Program-made: the position numbers and the translations under genes
Assembly (NCBI GenBank): GCA_900539375.1
Contig: UQBY01000004.1
Coordinates: 62,001 to 126,000 of the forward strand
Reading direction: 5' to 3'
From: an uncultured Clostridium sp.
GTDB lineage: Bacteria; Bacillota; Clostridia; Clostridiales; Clostridiaceae
DNA length: 64,000 nt
In this document: positions 16,780 through 23,907 of the stretch, one piece after another
Layout of the letters: every line of letters starts with the position of its first letter
Position numbering within the stretch: the stretch's first letter is position 1
Notes under the pieces: model-generated
Database searches by the model: none
The model's input: the letters and a program-made list of their open reading frames with translations, nothing else
Told to the model about the DNA's origin: nothing

Positions 16780-18090
16780 TTATTTTCTATTATTAACTGT
16801 AATCTCTTGAAAAAACAATTTATTTTTTATAAATGTATCTAAAGTTACATTTCTATACTTGTTTAAAATTTCTTTTAGGTTACTTAGTCCAATTCCTCTG
16901 TTCTCTCCCTTAGTTGAAAATCCTTGCTTAAATAACATAGATATTGAAGGAATATCTCCAGAAAAACTATTAGATACCACTATAATAACAGATTGATTTT
17001 TCTTGATTAATCCTAAACATATTCTTTTATCCTCACTAGATAATGCAGCTTCAATTGCATTATCCATAATAATTCCTATAGATCTAACTAATTCTACAAT
17101 GTCTATATTTATCTCATCTATAGGTTCACTTATATCAATAAAAGTATCTAACCCTAATTCCTGAGCTTTTATTATCTTACTAGATAATAATCCCTTAACT
17201 TCAGGTAAATGTACATTCTTCAATACACCTAACTTATAATTATTACTATTCATCTTTTGATTTAATGGCTGTATTTTTTCATTGAAATACTTCTTCAGAC
17301 CATACATATCATTTTCCTCTATAAAACTATACATAGAAGATAATATATTAGTATAATCATGTCTAAATTTACGCATATCAGTATATAATACTTCTAATTT
17401 AGCAGTATATTCTTCTAAATTATCATACTGTATCCTTCGCTTTTCTATCTTGTTTTCTTTTGCAAATATATAAGCTAATATTCCTATTATAACAAACATT
17501 ATTACTATATAAAAAATAGCAAGCAGTCCTTCTGCTGTTTCAAAATTACTACTATCTCCATCAAATATGCATAAAGTTAATAAAACACCTGATATTATTA
17601 CTATTAAATATATCATTAATGGAAAATTTGGTCCTGAAACCCTCTTCGAATCTGAAGATTCTAACTTATGCTTATAAAATAGCTTCCCTACAAAATAACT
17701 TATTATAACTGCTATTAAAGACTCTACTAATTCAAATAGAAATGTAATTCTTCCATAAGCATTTAATGGGTAGCCTAAATAATCCACTCCTATTTTGAAC
17801 ATTATACAAGAAACTCCTAAATAGATAATAACAGCTAATGCTTGTATAAAAAGACTCTTTAATATTTTACGAGTTTTTATATAAATAAATATAAAAGGCA
17901 AAATATAAAAAGATGTTTGGGCTATATCCTTATTAATAAAAAACAGTACAAAAAATATTAAAAGAATACATATTAACATTCTTATGTATTCTTTTATTGT
18001 AAATCTAGGTATAACTAAACTATATATTATTATGGTCATAAATATAAGCATCATACTACACGCAAAAAACAAATTAACAGAGTTACTCAT
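16780..18090 (-). CDS. agrC: AgrC-type sensor histidine kinase (GHKL ATPase)
   Basis: About 436 residues. The N-terminal half is a multi-helix membrane sensor (roughly six to seven segments to residue 215). A coiled linker leads to the phosphoacceptor 'RKFRHDYTNIL' (about 237), then the N-box 'MDNAIEAAL' and G-box 'GIGLSNLKEIL' of a GHKL ATPase, as in AgrC/FsrC/PlnB. An ATG at 18132 exists, but AGGTGG lies just before the ATG at 18090 ('MSNSVNLFF'), so I start there. It is downstream of agrB and agrD in the same direction. It should sense the cyclic peptide and phosphorylate one or both nearby LytTR regulators. Confidence 0.88.
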   Translation of the reverse strand: MSNSVNLFFACSMMLIFMTIIIYSLVIPRFTIKEYIRMLICILLIFFVLFFINKDIAQTSFYILPFIFIYIKTRKILKSLFIQALAVIIYLGVSCIMFKIGVDYLGYPLNAYGRITFLFELVESLIAVIISYFVGKLFYKHKLESSDSKRVSGPNFPLMIYLIVIISGVLLTLCIFDGDSSNFETAEGLLAIFYIVIMFVIIGILAYIFAKENKIEKRRIQYDNLEEYTAKLEVLYTDMRKFRHDYTNILSSMYSFIEENDMYGLKKYFNEKIQPLNQKMNSNNYKLGVLKNVHLPEVKGLLSSKIIKAQELGLDTFIDISEPIDEINIDIVELVRSIGIIMDNAIEAALSSEDKRICLGLIKKNQSVIIVVSNSFSGDIPSISMLFKQGFSTKGENRGIGLSNLKEILNKYRNVTLDTFIKNKLFFQEITVNNRK

Positions 18091-18197
18091 TATGACACCA
18101 CCTAAATATAATATTATTAATATTATATACAACTTATTATTAATAATAAAGTAATTTTTTATTTAGTGTAAAAGTTTTCTAAAAATTATATATTATT

Positions 18198-18821
18198 TTA
18201 TTTATAATTTAAATAATTATTATAATTTTCATTCATAATTCTATAAGTTATTGGGATAACACTTATCATCTGAAATAGATAAACAACTGTTGTTAACTTG
18301 AATACAATATTGCTACCTAATAATATATTAATAATAATTATTGTTACAACAGCTATTCCAGATTTTATTTGTAATGCTTTTCTTTTGTCCACTCCTAATA
18401 TAGGTCTCTTCTCAGTATCTGCTGGTGAATATCTTACTATAATACTTCCTAATATTAATAGAAATACTAAACATATTTCATTACTTAATGATATTCTATC
18501 AGCAATAAAACTCCCACCTAGATAAAATACTAGAGATGTAATAGTACATGAAATACTGCTTTTCATATGAAGTCCGCTAGAAAAAAATCTTATTAGTAAA
18601 AATATTACAGCCATAATAAATACTTTTTCAGTCAAACTTAGTATTATACTTGTAACTAATAAAAGACAAGATTTTGTTATTAATGAGCTAATAAGATATA
18701 CTCCTAAATATATGTATTCATTATCATATTCATCAATACTACCATATCTAATTAAATGTTTACTGACATTTAATGCAATTATCTCATTTAAATCTATTAT
18801 TCTCAATCTATTATTATACAT
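18198..18821 (-). CDS. agrB: AgrB-type peptide-processing membrane protease
   Basis: 207 residues, the usual AgrB size, with several membrane helices. The catalytic pair fits: His in 'FFSSGLHMKSSISC', with Cys in the same segment, and further on 'RYSPADTEKRPILG', a typical AgrB loop. It cuts the C-terminal tail of AgrD and forms the (thio)lactone ring. Its start overlaps the end of the AgrD-like gene by 8 bases, so the two are translationally coupled, the normal agrD/agrB partner relation though in the less common order. Confidence 0.9.
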   Translation of the reverse strand: MYNNRLRIIDLNEIIALNVSKHLIRYGSIDEYDNEYIYLGVYLISSLITKSCLLLVTSIILSLTEKVFIMAVIFLLIRFFSSGLHMKSSISCTITSLVFYLGGSFIADRISLSNEICLVFLLILGSIIVRYSPADTEKRPILGVDKRKALQIKSGIAVVTIIIINILLGSNIVFKLTTVVYLFQMISVIPITYRIMNENYNNYLNYK

Positions 18822-18984
18822 TTTTTACTTCATCTTTTTTTCTATTTAATAGTTTATTACTTATTTTAGGTTCATAGAAAAATATTGTTTGACTATATCC
18901 ATCTTCTACATGGCTTATACCTAAGTTTTTAACTTCTCTTATAATATTCTTCATTATTTTTTCTCCATTTAATTTCATTTTCAT
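18814..18984 (-). CDS. agrD: AgrD-like cyclic autoinducer precursor with Ser instead of Cys
   Basis: 56 residues that need manual calling. The ATG at 18984 has AGGTGG 10 bases upstream; a second ATG two codons later is also possible. Layout is AgrD-like: a basic helical N-terminus (with 'IIREVKNLGI'), a short hydrophobic patch 'YSQTIFFYEPKIS' (residues 30-42) and a charged tail. The Glu-Pro at 38-39 matches the conserved acidic-proline motif after the AgrB cut site. There is no Cys anywhere, so the ring would be a lactone through Ser31 (or Thr33), as in E. faecalis FsrD and S. intermedius. The exact ring and cut site cannot be read from sequence. Confidence 0.75.
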   Translation of the reverse strand: MKMKLNGEKIMKNIIREVKNLGISHVEDGYSQTIFFYEPKISNKLLNRKKDEVKNV

Positions 18985-19057
18985 AAATATTCAACCACCT
19001 ATCTTTAATATTTTTTTATTTCTATGATTTAATTATAAATCTTTTTTTTCCTTATTT

Positions 19058-19095
19058 ATTATAATGTAACATTTTATTTTCTATTAGTAAAAGTC
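19058..19095 (-). promoter_or_regulatory. probable agrD promoter with LytTR-like box
   Basis: A TATAAT (minus strand 19063-19058) lies about 75 bases before agrD. The box GACTTTTAC begins at 19095, with its ACTTTTA exactly 31 bases upstream of the TATAAT, the same spacing as at the lanA promoter. A more degenerate TTTTTAATT lies about 22 bp further upstream. There is no good minus-35, which fits activation. Confidence 0.5.
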
Positions 19096-19215
19096 ATATG
19101 AATAAGATAATTAAAAATAAAATTTGTGCAATTTTTTATAATAATTGCTTGTTATATTCCTTTTATGGTAATATATTATCATATTCATAGTATATTAACA
19201 ATTTTTTTACTAAAC

Positions 19216-19246
19216 TAATATCTCTTCTATAGATAAGGAGATATTA
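19216..19246. repeat. inverted repeat upstream of the first LytTR regulator
   Basis: 'taatatctc' (19216-19224) and 'gagatatta' (19238-19246) form a perfect 9-bp dyad with a 13-base spacer, 38-68 bases before the gene at 19284. It could be an operator or a 5' leader hairpin. Confidence 0.45.
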
Positions 19247-19283
19247 TACATTCAATAAAATTAACATATAGAGGAGGTACAAG

Positions 19284-20009
19284 ATGTTAAAAGCTTTTGT
19301 ATGTGAAGATAATCAAAATCAAAGAGAGAAGCTTACAAAGATAATTGAAGATATTATTCTTATAGAAAATTATGATATTGACTTAGCTCTTTCCACATCA
19401 GATCCTTATGAACTAATTGATAATATAAAAGGAACTTCAAACACTGGTATATACTTCTTAGATGTAGATCTTCATAGTGATATCAACGGAATACAATTGG
19501 CTGAAAAGATTCGTAAACATGATCCTAGAGGTTTCATTATATTCATAACTACTCATGCTGAAATGAGTTATCTTACATTTATCTACAAAGTTGAAGCAAT
19601 GGATTATATAATAAAGGATAATTATAATAATATAAAGCAAAGAATTAGTGAGTGTATAAATAATGCTCATAATAAGTACAAAACAAAATCTTCAGAATTA
19701 CAAAAGATTTTCTCTATAAAAGTTGAAGATAAAATAATTAATATTGATTATAATGATATCTTGTTTTTTGAAACATCTTCAACCATTCATAAAGTTGTTC
19801 TTCATTCATTGAATAGGCAAGTTGAATTTTATAGCAAAATGAAAGAAGTAGAGAATTCATTAGATGAAAGATTCATTAGATGTCATAATTCATTTATCGT
19901 AAACAAAGATAAAATAAAAGAGTTAGATAAGAAAAATCGTATTGCATATATGATTAATGGAGAAAAATGCCTTATATCTACTAGAGGTATAAAAAACCTG
20001 TTTACTTAA
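19284..20009 (+). CDS. LytTR-family response regulator (first paralogue)
   Basis: 241 residues. The receiver domain (about 1-125) has the acidic pocket 'FVCEDNQ' and phosphoacceptor Asp in 'YFLDVDL' (about 60), then 'ITTHAEMSYLTF' and the Lys region 'AMDYIIKD'. The LytTR DNA-binding domain (about 140-240) has 'DILFFETSSTIHKVVLH', 'FIRCHNSFIVN' and 'LISTRGIKNLF'. It is the AgrA/PlnC type, with GAGGAGG before the ATG. It is transcribed away from agrDBC and convergent with a closely related second regulator. It probably answers to the AgrC kinase and acts on the lanA and agr promoters. Confidence 0.92.
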   Translation: MLKAFVCEDNQNQREKLTKIIEDIILIENYDIDLALSTSDPYELIDNIKGTSNTGIYFLDVDLHSDINGIQLAEKIRKHDPRGFIIFITTHAEMSYLTFIYKVEAMDYIIKDNYNNIKQRISECINNAHNKYKTKSSELQKIFSIKVEDKIINIDYNDILFFETSSTIHKVVLHSLNRQVEFYSKMKEVENSLDERFIRCHNSFIVNKDKIKELDKKNRIAYMINGEKCLISTRGIKNLFT

Positions 20010-20014
20010 ACAAA

Positions 20015-20053
20015 AAAGAAGGTATAGTATTTATAAAAACCTATATCTTCTTT
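20015..20053. terminator. bidirectional terminator between the two regulators
   Basis: 'aaagaaggtatag' (20015-20027) pairs with 'ctatatcttcttt' (20041-20053), 13 bp with one G-T wobble, between convergent genes. Confidence 0.75.
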
Positions 20054-20077
20054 CTTATGTTATTCAAATTTATAACA

Positions 20078-20806
20078 TTAATTATTAATTAAACTCTTTA
20101 TAAGCCTTGTAGATGCTAAACAAGCTTCTCCATTCTTCATATATATCATACGTTCACTTTTATCTATTTCTTTAATATTATTTTTATTAATCAAGTAAGA
20201 TCTGTGACATCTACAGAATCTATCATCTAACTTCTCTTCAATGTCCTTCATGTTACCATAAAACTCTACATTTCGATCTACTCCATGTAATATTATTTTG
20301 TGTATTGTAGGTGATGTTTCAAAGAATAATATCTCATCATATTCAACACTTATAATTTTATCTTGTATTCTTAATGTAAAATTTTTCTGAAGTTCTGTTG
20401 TTTTAGCTATATATTTTTTACTGGCATTCATTATACATTTGTGTATTCTTTCTCTTATATTTTCATAAGTATCTTTAATTATATAATCCATAGCCTCTAC
20501 CTTATATATAAATGTTAAATAACTCATCTCTGCATGAGTTGTAACAAAAACTATAAATCCTCTTGGATCATACTCTCTTATCTTCTCTGCTAGCTTTATT
20601 CCATTAATTTTATTCTTTAAATCAACATCTAAAAAATATATTCCACTCACTTTATTCGCATTCAAATGCTTTAATAATTCATTTGGACTGCTAGTTGACA
20701 ATTCAATATTCATATCATAATTCTCTATTATTATTACATTATTTATTATTTTTTCTATATTATTTCTTTCTATATCATCATCTTCACATATATATATATT
20801 TAACAT
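20078..20806 (-). CDS. LytTR-family response regulator (second paralogue)
   Basis: 242 residues, aligned without large gaps to the regulator at 19284-20009. Shared blocks include 'GIYFLDVDL' with phosphoacceptor Asp about 60, 'TTHAEMSYLTFIYKVEAMDYIIKD' (split: 'TTHAEMSYLTF', 'IYKVEAMDYIIKD') and LytTR core 'EILFFETSPTIHKIILHG' and 'RCHRSYLIN'. Differences concentrate in the N-terminal 50 residues and the DNA-contact part. The ATG has GGGGG upstream. It is downstream of the shrunken LanM gene in the same direction, with a 156-base gap carrying a TATACT-type minus-10. Only one kinase is nearby for both regulators, as in plantaricin plnC/plnD. Confidence 0.92.
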   Translation of the reverse strand: MLNIYICEDDDIERNNIEKIINNVIIIENYDMNIELSTSSPNELLKHLNANKVSGIYFLDVDLKNKINGIKLAEKIREYDPRGFIVFVTTHAEMSYLTFIYKVEAMDYIIKDTYENIRERIHKCIMNASKKYIAKTTELQKNFTLRIQDKIISVEYDEILFFETSPTIHKIILHGVDRNVEFYGNMKDIEEKLDDRFCRCHRSYLINKNNIKEIDKSERMIYMKNGEACLASTRLIKSLINN

Positions 20807-20962
20807 TGCCCTACCCCCTATTTTAAATTTTCTTTATAAATAGTATAATAAGCAATTAAATATATCTTTTATATTTATAAATTTTCTTAAAACTTATATA
20901 ATTATTGTATATTTCATTTAACTATTTTATAAAAATTGATATTTTATTCATAATTATTGAAA

Positions 20963-21991
20963 TTATAATATAATATTAGCTACCTTATTTATACACTTCT
21001 CATTAATTATTTTTAACGCTATCTTAATAAGATTTTCTGTATTGTAAATATTGTTTAATATTAAATTATAACTATTAAAATATTTTTTCACTATAGAATC
21101 TAACTTATTATATGGACTTATCTTATTGATTACAAATATAATTAATAAAATAGTTTCATCATGTACCTCATTATTATTAAAATAAGTAACTACTGGATTT
21201 AATGTTTGAATTAATGATTGATAATAATATTTATTTTTAGAAACAAAATATGTGTATGATAGAATCAATCCTAAATAGATATTATCTAGCATTGTAGGCT
21301 TAATTACTTTATTATCATTTTCCATCCACATTAATTCCATCCCATTATCCCCCATACCTATAATGGCATCTTGTATATATACATCTAAAACTTTACAATA
21401 ACTTTCAATAGACTCTATTTCACCATATAAGTAATTAGCTTCTTCATTACCTGCTTCTACTATTGAATCAAATCTTATATCTAATAACTTTAATTGCCTA
21501 TTAAGATCATTTACATTAAGCATATTTATGTTATTAATCAGTACATAATAACATTCATCTCTTTTCTCTAGATATTTAATCCATCTAATTTTATAGTTTA
21601 TACACTCATTATATGACTTTTTAAATCCTTCTTTTATATAATATAATTGTTCTTTATTAATTCTCTCAATATTTTTAGGTAAGAACTCTATGTTATATAC
21701 TGACTTTGATATCATATCCTTTATTATATTTTCTGCTGTTATATCCTTAATATGGCTACTTGTATTATTTACATTTCTTAGTTTAACATATATATCACTA
21801 TTAGAATATTTTATATCATTTCTATTGAGATGATTATTAGTTAGATATAATATCATTAAAAACTTCCCAAATTTAAGAAACAACTTGTTATTCATATTAG
21901 TGTTATCAGAATCATATTCCATTGTCAACTTAATATCTTCATTTTTTTTATTATTGTCAATCAAAAATAACAATTGTTCTATCTTCTTCAC
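20963..21991 (-). CDS. shrunken LanM-like protein lacking catalytic residues
   Basis: 342 residues in an intact frame; GTG start with AGGAG 10 bases upstream. It is colinear with the two LanMs here from the dehydratase C-lobe to the beginning of the cyclase. 'FLKFGKFLMILYL' matches 'YYKTGELLAALYS', 'SVYNIEFLPKNI' matches 'SVYSIGFLPQKI', 'YIKEGFKKSYN' matches 'EIKRGFSDVYE', 'LNRQLKLLDIRF' matches 'KKRQLHFIDMSF', and 'DNIYLGLILSYTYFVSKNKYY' matches 'EGNTGIALFLAYLGYEL'. The HxxN and IDLE motifs are gone ('LNRNDIKYS') and the part with the zinc ligands is absent. No membrane segment. It is the next gene after the precursors. Possible roles: leader-binding chaperone, modulator of LanM, or immunity. 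Confidence 0.7.
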   Translation of the reverse strand: MKKIEQLLFLIDNNKKNEDIKLTMEYDSDNTNMNNKLFLKFGKFLMILYLTNNHLNRNDIKYSNSDIYVKLRNVNNTSSHIKDITAENIIKDMISKSVYNIEFLPKNIERINKEQLYYIKEGFKKSYNECINYKIRWIKYLEKRDECYYVLINNINMLNVNDLNRQLKLLDIRFDSIVEAGNEEANYLYGEIESIESYCKVLDVYIQDAIIGMGDNGMELMWMENDNKVIKPTMLDNIYLGLILSYTYFVSKNKYYYQSLIQTLNPVVTYFNNNEVHDETILLIIFVINKISPYNKLDSIVKKYFNSYNLILNNIYNTENLIKIALKIINEKCINKVANIIL

Positions 21992-22082
21992 TATTTCTCA
22001 TCTCCTTATCTAATTAGTTACAATAATATCATATAACTACCTATATTTTAAAAATTAATAATAAATGCTATTATTTTAATAA

Positions 22083-22118
22083 AAAAATCATAGGATAATT
22101 TAATATCCTATGATTTTT
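22083..22118 (-). terminator. strong intrinsic terminator after the precursor genes
   Basis: Perfect 15-bp stem (22083-22097 with 22104-22118, core 'atcataggata') followed on the minus strand by a run of T. It ends the lanA1-lanA2 transcript before the LanM-like gene. Confidence 0.85.
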
Positions 22119-22166
22119 ATGTGATTAACATTATAATGTTTGCCACTTAATATTATAATTTTTTTA

Positions 22167-22334
22167 CTAACATTTTGAAGAACATTTAGTAGTTGGACAA
22201 AACGCTGCAGATACAGCTATAGTTAAAGGAATTGTAACAGTTGGAGTTCCAGCACCATTAGCATCTTTAGCCTCAGTAACTTCTATTAATTCATCTTCTT
22301 TTATCATTCCTGTTGGATCAAATTCTTTATTCAT
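22167..22334 (-). CDS. lanA2: two-peptide lanthipeptide precursor, beta peptide (LanA2)
   Basis: 55 residues with an AGGAGG-type ribosome site. The leader ('MNKEFDPTGMIKEDELIEV' then 'TEAKDANGAG') ends at Gly-Ala-Gly, suited to the C39 peptidase of LanT. The core starts 'TPTVTIPLT' and ends 'SAAFCPTTKCSSKC', the C-terminal signature of beta peptides of haloduracin, lichenicidin and lacticin 3147 ('CPTTKCT..C'). By analogy likely rings are Ser42-Cys46, Thr48-Cys51 and Ser52-Cys55, with several N-terminal Thr available for dehydrobutyrine. The beta peptide binds the alpha/lipid II complex and forms pores. It starts 26 bases after the alpha gene ends. Confidence 0.93.
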   Translation of the reverse strand: MNKEFDPTGMIKEDELIEVTEAKDANGAGTPTVTIPLTIAVSAAFCPTTKCSSKC

Positions 22335-22360
22335 AATAAATACCTCCTAAAGTATAAAAA

Positions 22361-22570
22361 TTAATTACAATTTGGTTGACATTCTTTAGTTATAGTACAA
22401 TATCTACCTTTATTGCCAAGATAGCTACTAACTGCAGCTAATATACCTGCACCTGCAAGAGTGTTTAAGTCTTGTTCATCTAATTCAGCAATAGCATCAC
22501 CACATGGGTTTTCTGCAATATTAGCAATCTTCTTTCTTAAAACTGGATCCTTTAATAAATCATTATACAT
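22361..22570 (-). CDS. lanA1: two-peptide lanthipeptide precursor, alpha peptide (LanA1)
   Basis: 69 residues with an AGGAGG ribosome site. The leader (1-42) has 'ENPCGDAIAELDEQDL' and ends 'TLAGAG'. The core carries 'LGNKGRYCTITKECQPNCN', the mersacidin-type lipid II-binding element CT(L/I)TxEC within the haloduracin alpha framework. By alignment the thioether rings are Ser48-Cys58, Thr59-Cys64 and Thr61-Cys68. The two extra Cys that make the disulfide in haloduracin alpha are absent (Ser49 stands at one of these positions). It is first gene of a two-gene unit with lanA2. The cut could be after Gly40-Ala41 or after Gly42. Confidence 0.95.
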   Translation of the reverse strand: MYNDLLKDPVLRKKIANIAENPCGDAIAELDEQDLNTLAGAGILAAVSSYLGNKGRYCTITKECQPNCN

Positions 22571-22630
22571 TTTGTTTCCTCCTAAAATTTTAATTATTTA
22601 AAAGTGTTTTTATAATCACTTGATGATCTT

Positions 22631-22689
22631 ATTATAATTGGAGCTTGTACAAAAAACGTATAAAAGTAATCAAAGATTTACATTAAGTA
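22631..22689 (-). promoter_or_regulatory. lanA promoter with LytTR-type direct repeats
   Basis: The minus-10 TATAAT lies at 22636-22631, about 60 bases before lanA1. Direct repeats TACTTAATG (22689-22681) and TACTTTTAT (22668-22660) are 21 bp apart and resemble the PlnC/AgrA half-site pattern. ACTTTTA is 31 bases upstream of the TATAAT. The minus-35 position reads ACGTTT, which is poor and fits activator dependence. The remaining bases of this 338-base gap show no gene. Confidence 0.6.
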
Positions 22690-22788
22690 GTAAATGAAAG
22701 ATATATAATTAGTACATGACAAAAAATACATAATTTATGTAAAAATAAATTTAAACTAATATATGAAAAGTAAATTAAAAAACATATA

Positions 22789-22866
22789 AAAAAGTGTGAA
22801 ATTATTACTTAGATTTTTCCATCTTTCTGACAATAAGTCAAAACAAAGTAATACTTCACACTTTTT
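22789..22866 (-). terminator. long hairpin at the end of the CcpA-like gene
   Basis: 'aaaaagtgtgaa' (22789-22800) plus 'tattactt' pairs with 'aagtaata' and 'ttcacacttttt' (22846-22866), about 20 bp with one small bulge and a loop of about 35 bases. It lies 43 bases past the stop of the CcpA-like gene and insulates the lanthipeptide cluster from it. Confidence 0.6.
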
Positions 22867-22908
22867 ATTCTCAAAACTTTAATTTTTAGGGTAGTTAGCT
22901 ATTTAATG

Positions 22909-23907
22909 TTACTTAGTACTTTCTCTTTTTATTAGTTCATAATTTAAAACATAATTAGGATTATCTAATTCTTTTTTATTAAGCATTTTTATTAACATTC
23001 TTACTGCAACAGAACCCATATCATAACTTGGTTGGGATATAGTTGTTAATTTTGGATAGAATATTGAACCCATTACATTATTATCAAAGCCTATTACACT
23101 AACATCTTCTGGTACCTTAATACCCTTTTCTCTTAGTGCATTTATTGCTCCCATAGCAATTTCATCTGAAGCACATACTATTCCATCAAAGCTCTTGTTA
23201 TTTTCTGTAAACCTTTGTATTGCTTGGTAACCTGTTTTAACAGTTAAGTTTTTAAAATAACATAAATCTTCATCTGCTTCTAAGCCTGAATCTTTAAGAG
23301 CATTTACAAATCCTGTGTATCTTTCTCCCCACGCATTCATATTTTCTTCATTTACACCTATAAATGCTAAGTTCTTTAATCCTGAGTTTATTAAATGTTT
23401 TGTTCCTTCATATGAAGCTTTTATATTATCAATTGTTACACTAGGTAGCTTTCCATCTTTATCCTTAGTTTCTACTAATATAGTTTTTAGGTCTAATTCA
23501 TTAATTAAGTCAAGTATCTCTTCATTAAGAGAACTACTTATATAAATTACTCCATCAACCATTTTTTCCTTTAGCACTCTTAGGTACTCTTTTTCCTTTT
23601 CAACATCAAAGTCTGAGTTACATAATATTATGTTATAATCATAAATATTTGTTACATCTTCAGCTCCTCTAACAATGTCTGGATAAAATTGACTTGCTAT
23701 GTCTGGTATTAATATTCCAATAGTACTTGTTCTTTGAGTTTTTAAACTTCTTGCAACTATATTAGGTCTATAACCTAATTTTTTTATAGCATCTAAAACT
23801 TTCTTTTTTGTATCTTCATTTACAACATCTATGTCATTTAATACTCTTGATACAGTTGCAATTGATACTCCTGCCTCTTTTGCCACATCTTTTATAGAAG
23901 TTGCCAT
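22909..23907 (-). CDS. LacI-family regulator, CcpA-like
   Basis: 332 residues, complete. The N-terminal helix-turn-helix 'TSIKDVAKEAGVSIATVSRV' is followed by the hinge 'NIVARSLKTQRTSTIGILIP' and a full periplasmic-binding-protein-like core ('DGIVCASDEIAMGAI', 'VSVIGFDNNVMGSIFYP', 'PKLTTISQP'). Length, hinge and the 'YRPNIVARSLKT' block agree with catabolite control protein A of Firmicutes, but other LacI proteins share these traits, so I give no symbol. The ATG has GGAGGG. If it is CcpA it would act with HPr-Ser-P on cre sites, one of which may lie before the pullulanase gene in this window. Confidence 0.85.
   Translation of the reverse strand: MATSIKDVAKEAGVSIATVSRVLNDIDVVNEDTKKKVLDAIKKLGYRPNIVARSLKTQRTSTIGILIPDIASQFYPDIVRGAEDVTNIYDYNIILCNSDFDVEKEKEYLRVLKEKMVDGVIYISSSLNEEILDLINELDLKTILVETKDKDGKLPSVTIDNIKASYEGTKHLINSGLKNLAFIGVNEENMNAWGERYTGFVNALKDSGLEADEDLCYFKNLTVKTGYQAIQRFTENNKSFDGIVCASDEIAMGAINALREKGIKVPEDVSVIGFDNNVMGSIFYPKLTTISQPSYDMGSVAVRMLIKMLNKKELDNPNYVLNYELIKRESTK

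Noticed and set aside
19458..19670. Minus-strand 70-codon frame inside the first LytTR regulator
   Set aside because: Antisense to conserved receiver-domain codons, low-complexity product, no ribosome site.
20963..21991. Calling the mini-LanM a pseudogene
   Set aside because: The frame is intact over 342 codons, it has a good ribosome site and it aligns colinearly, so a retained protein fits better; decay cannot be fully excluded.
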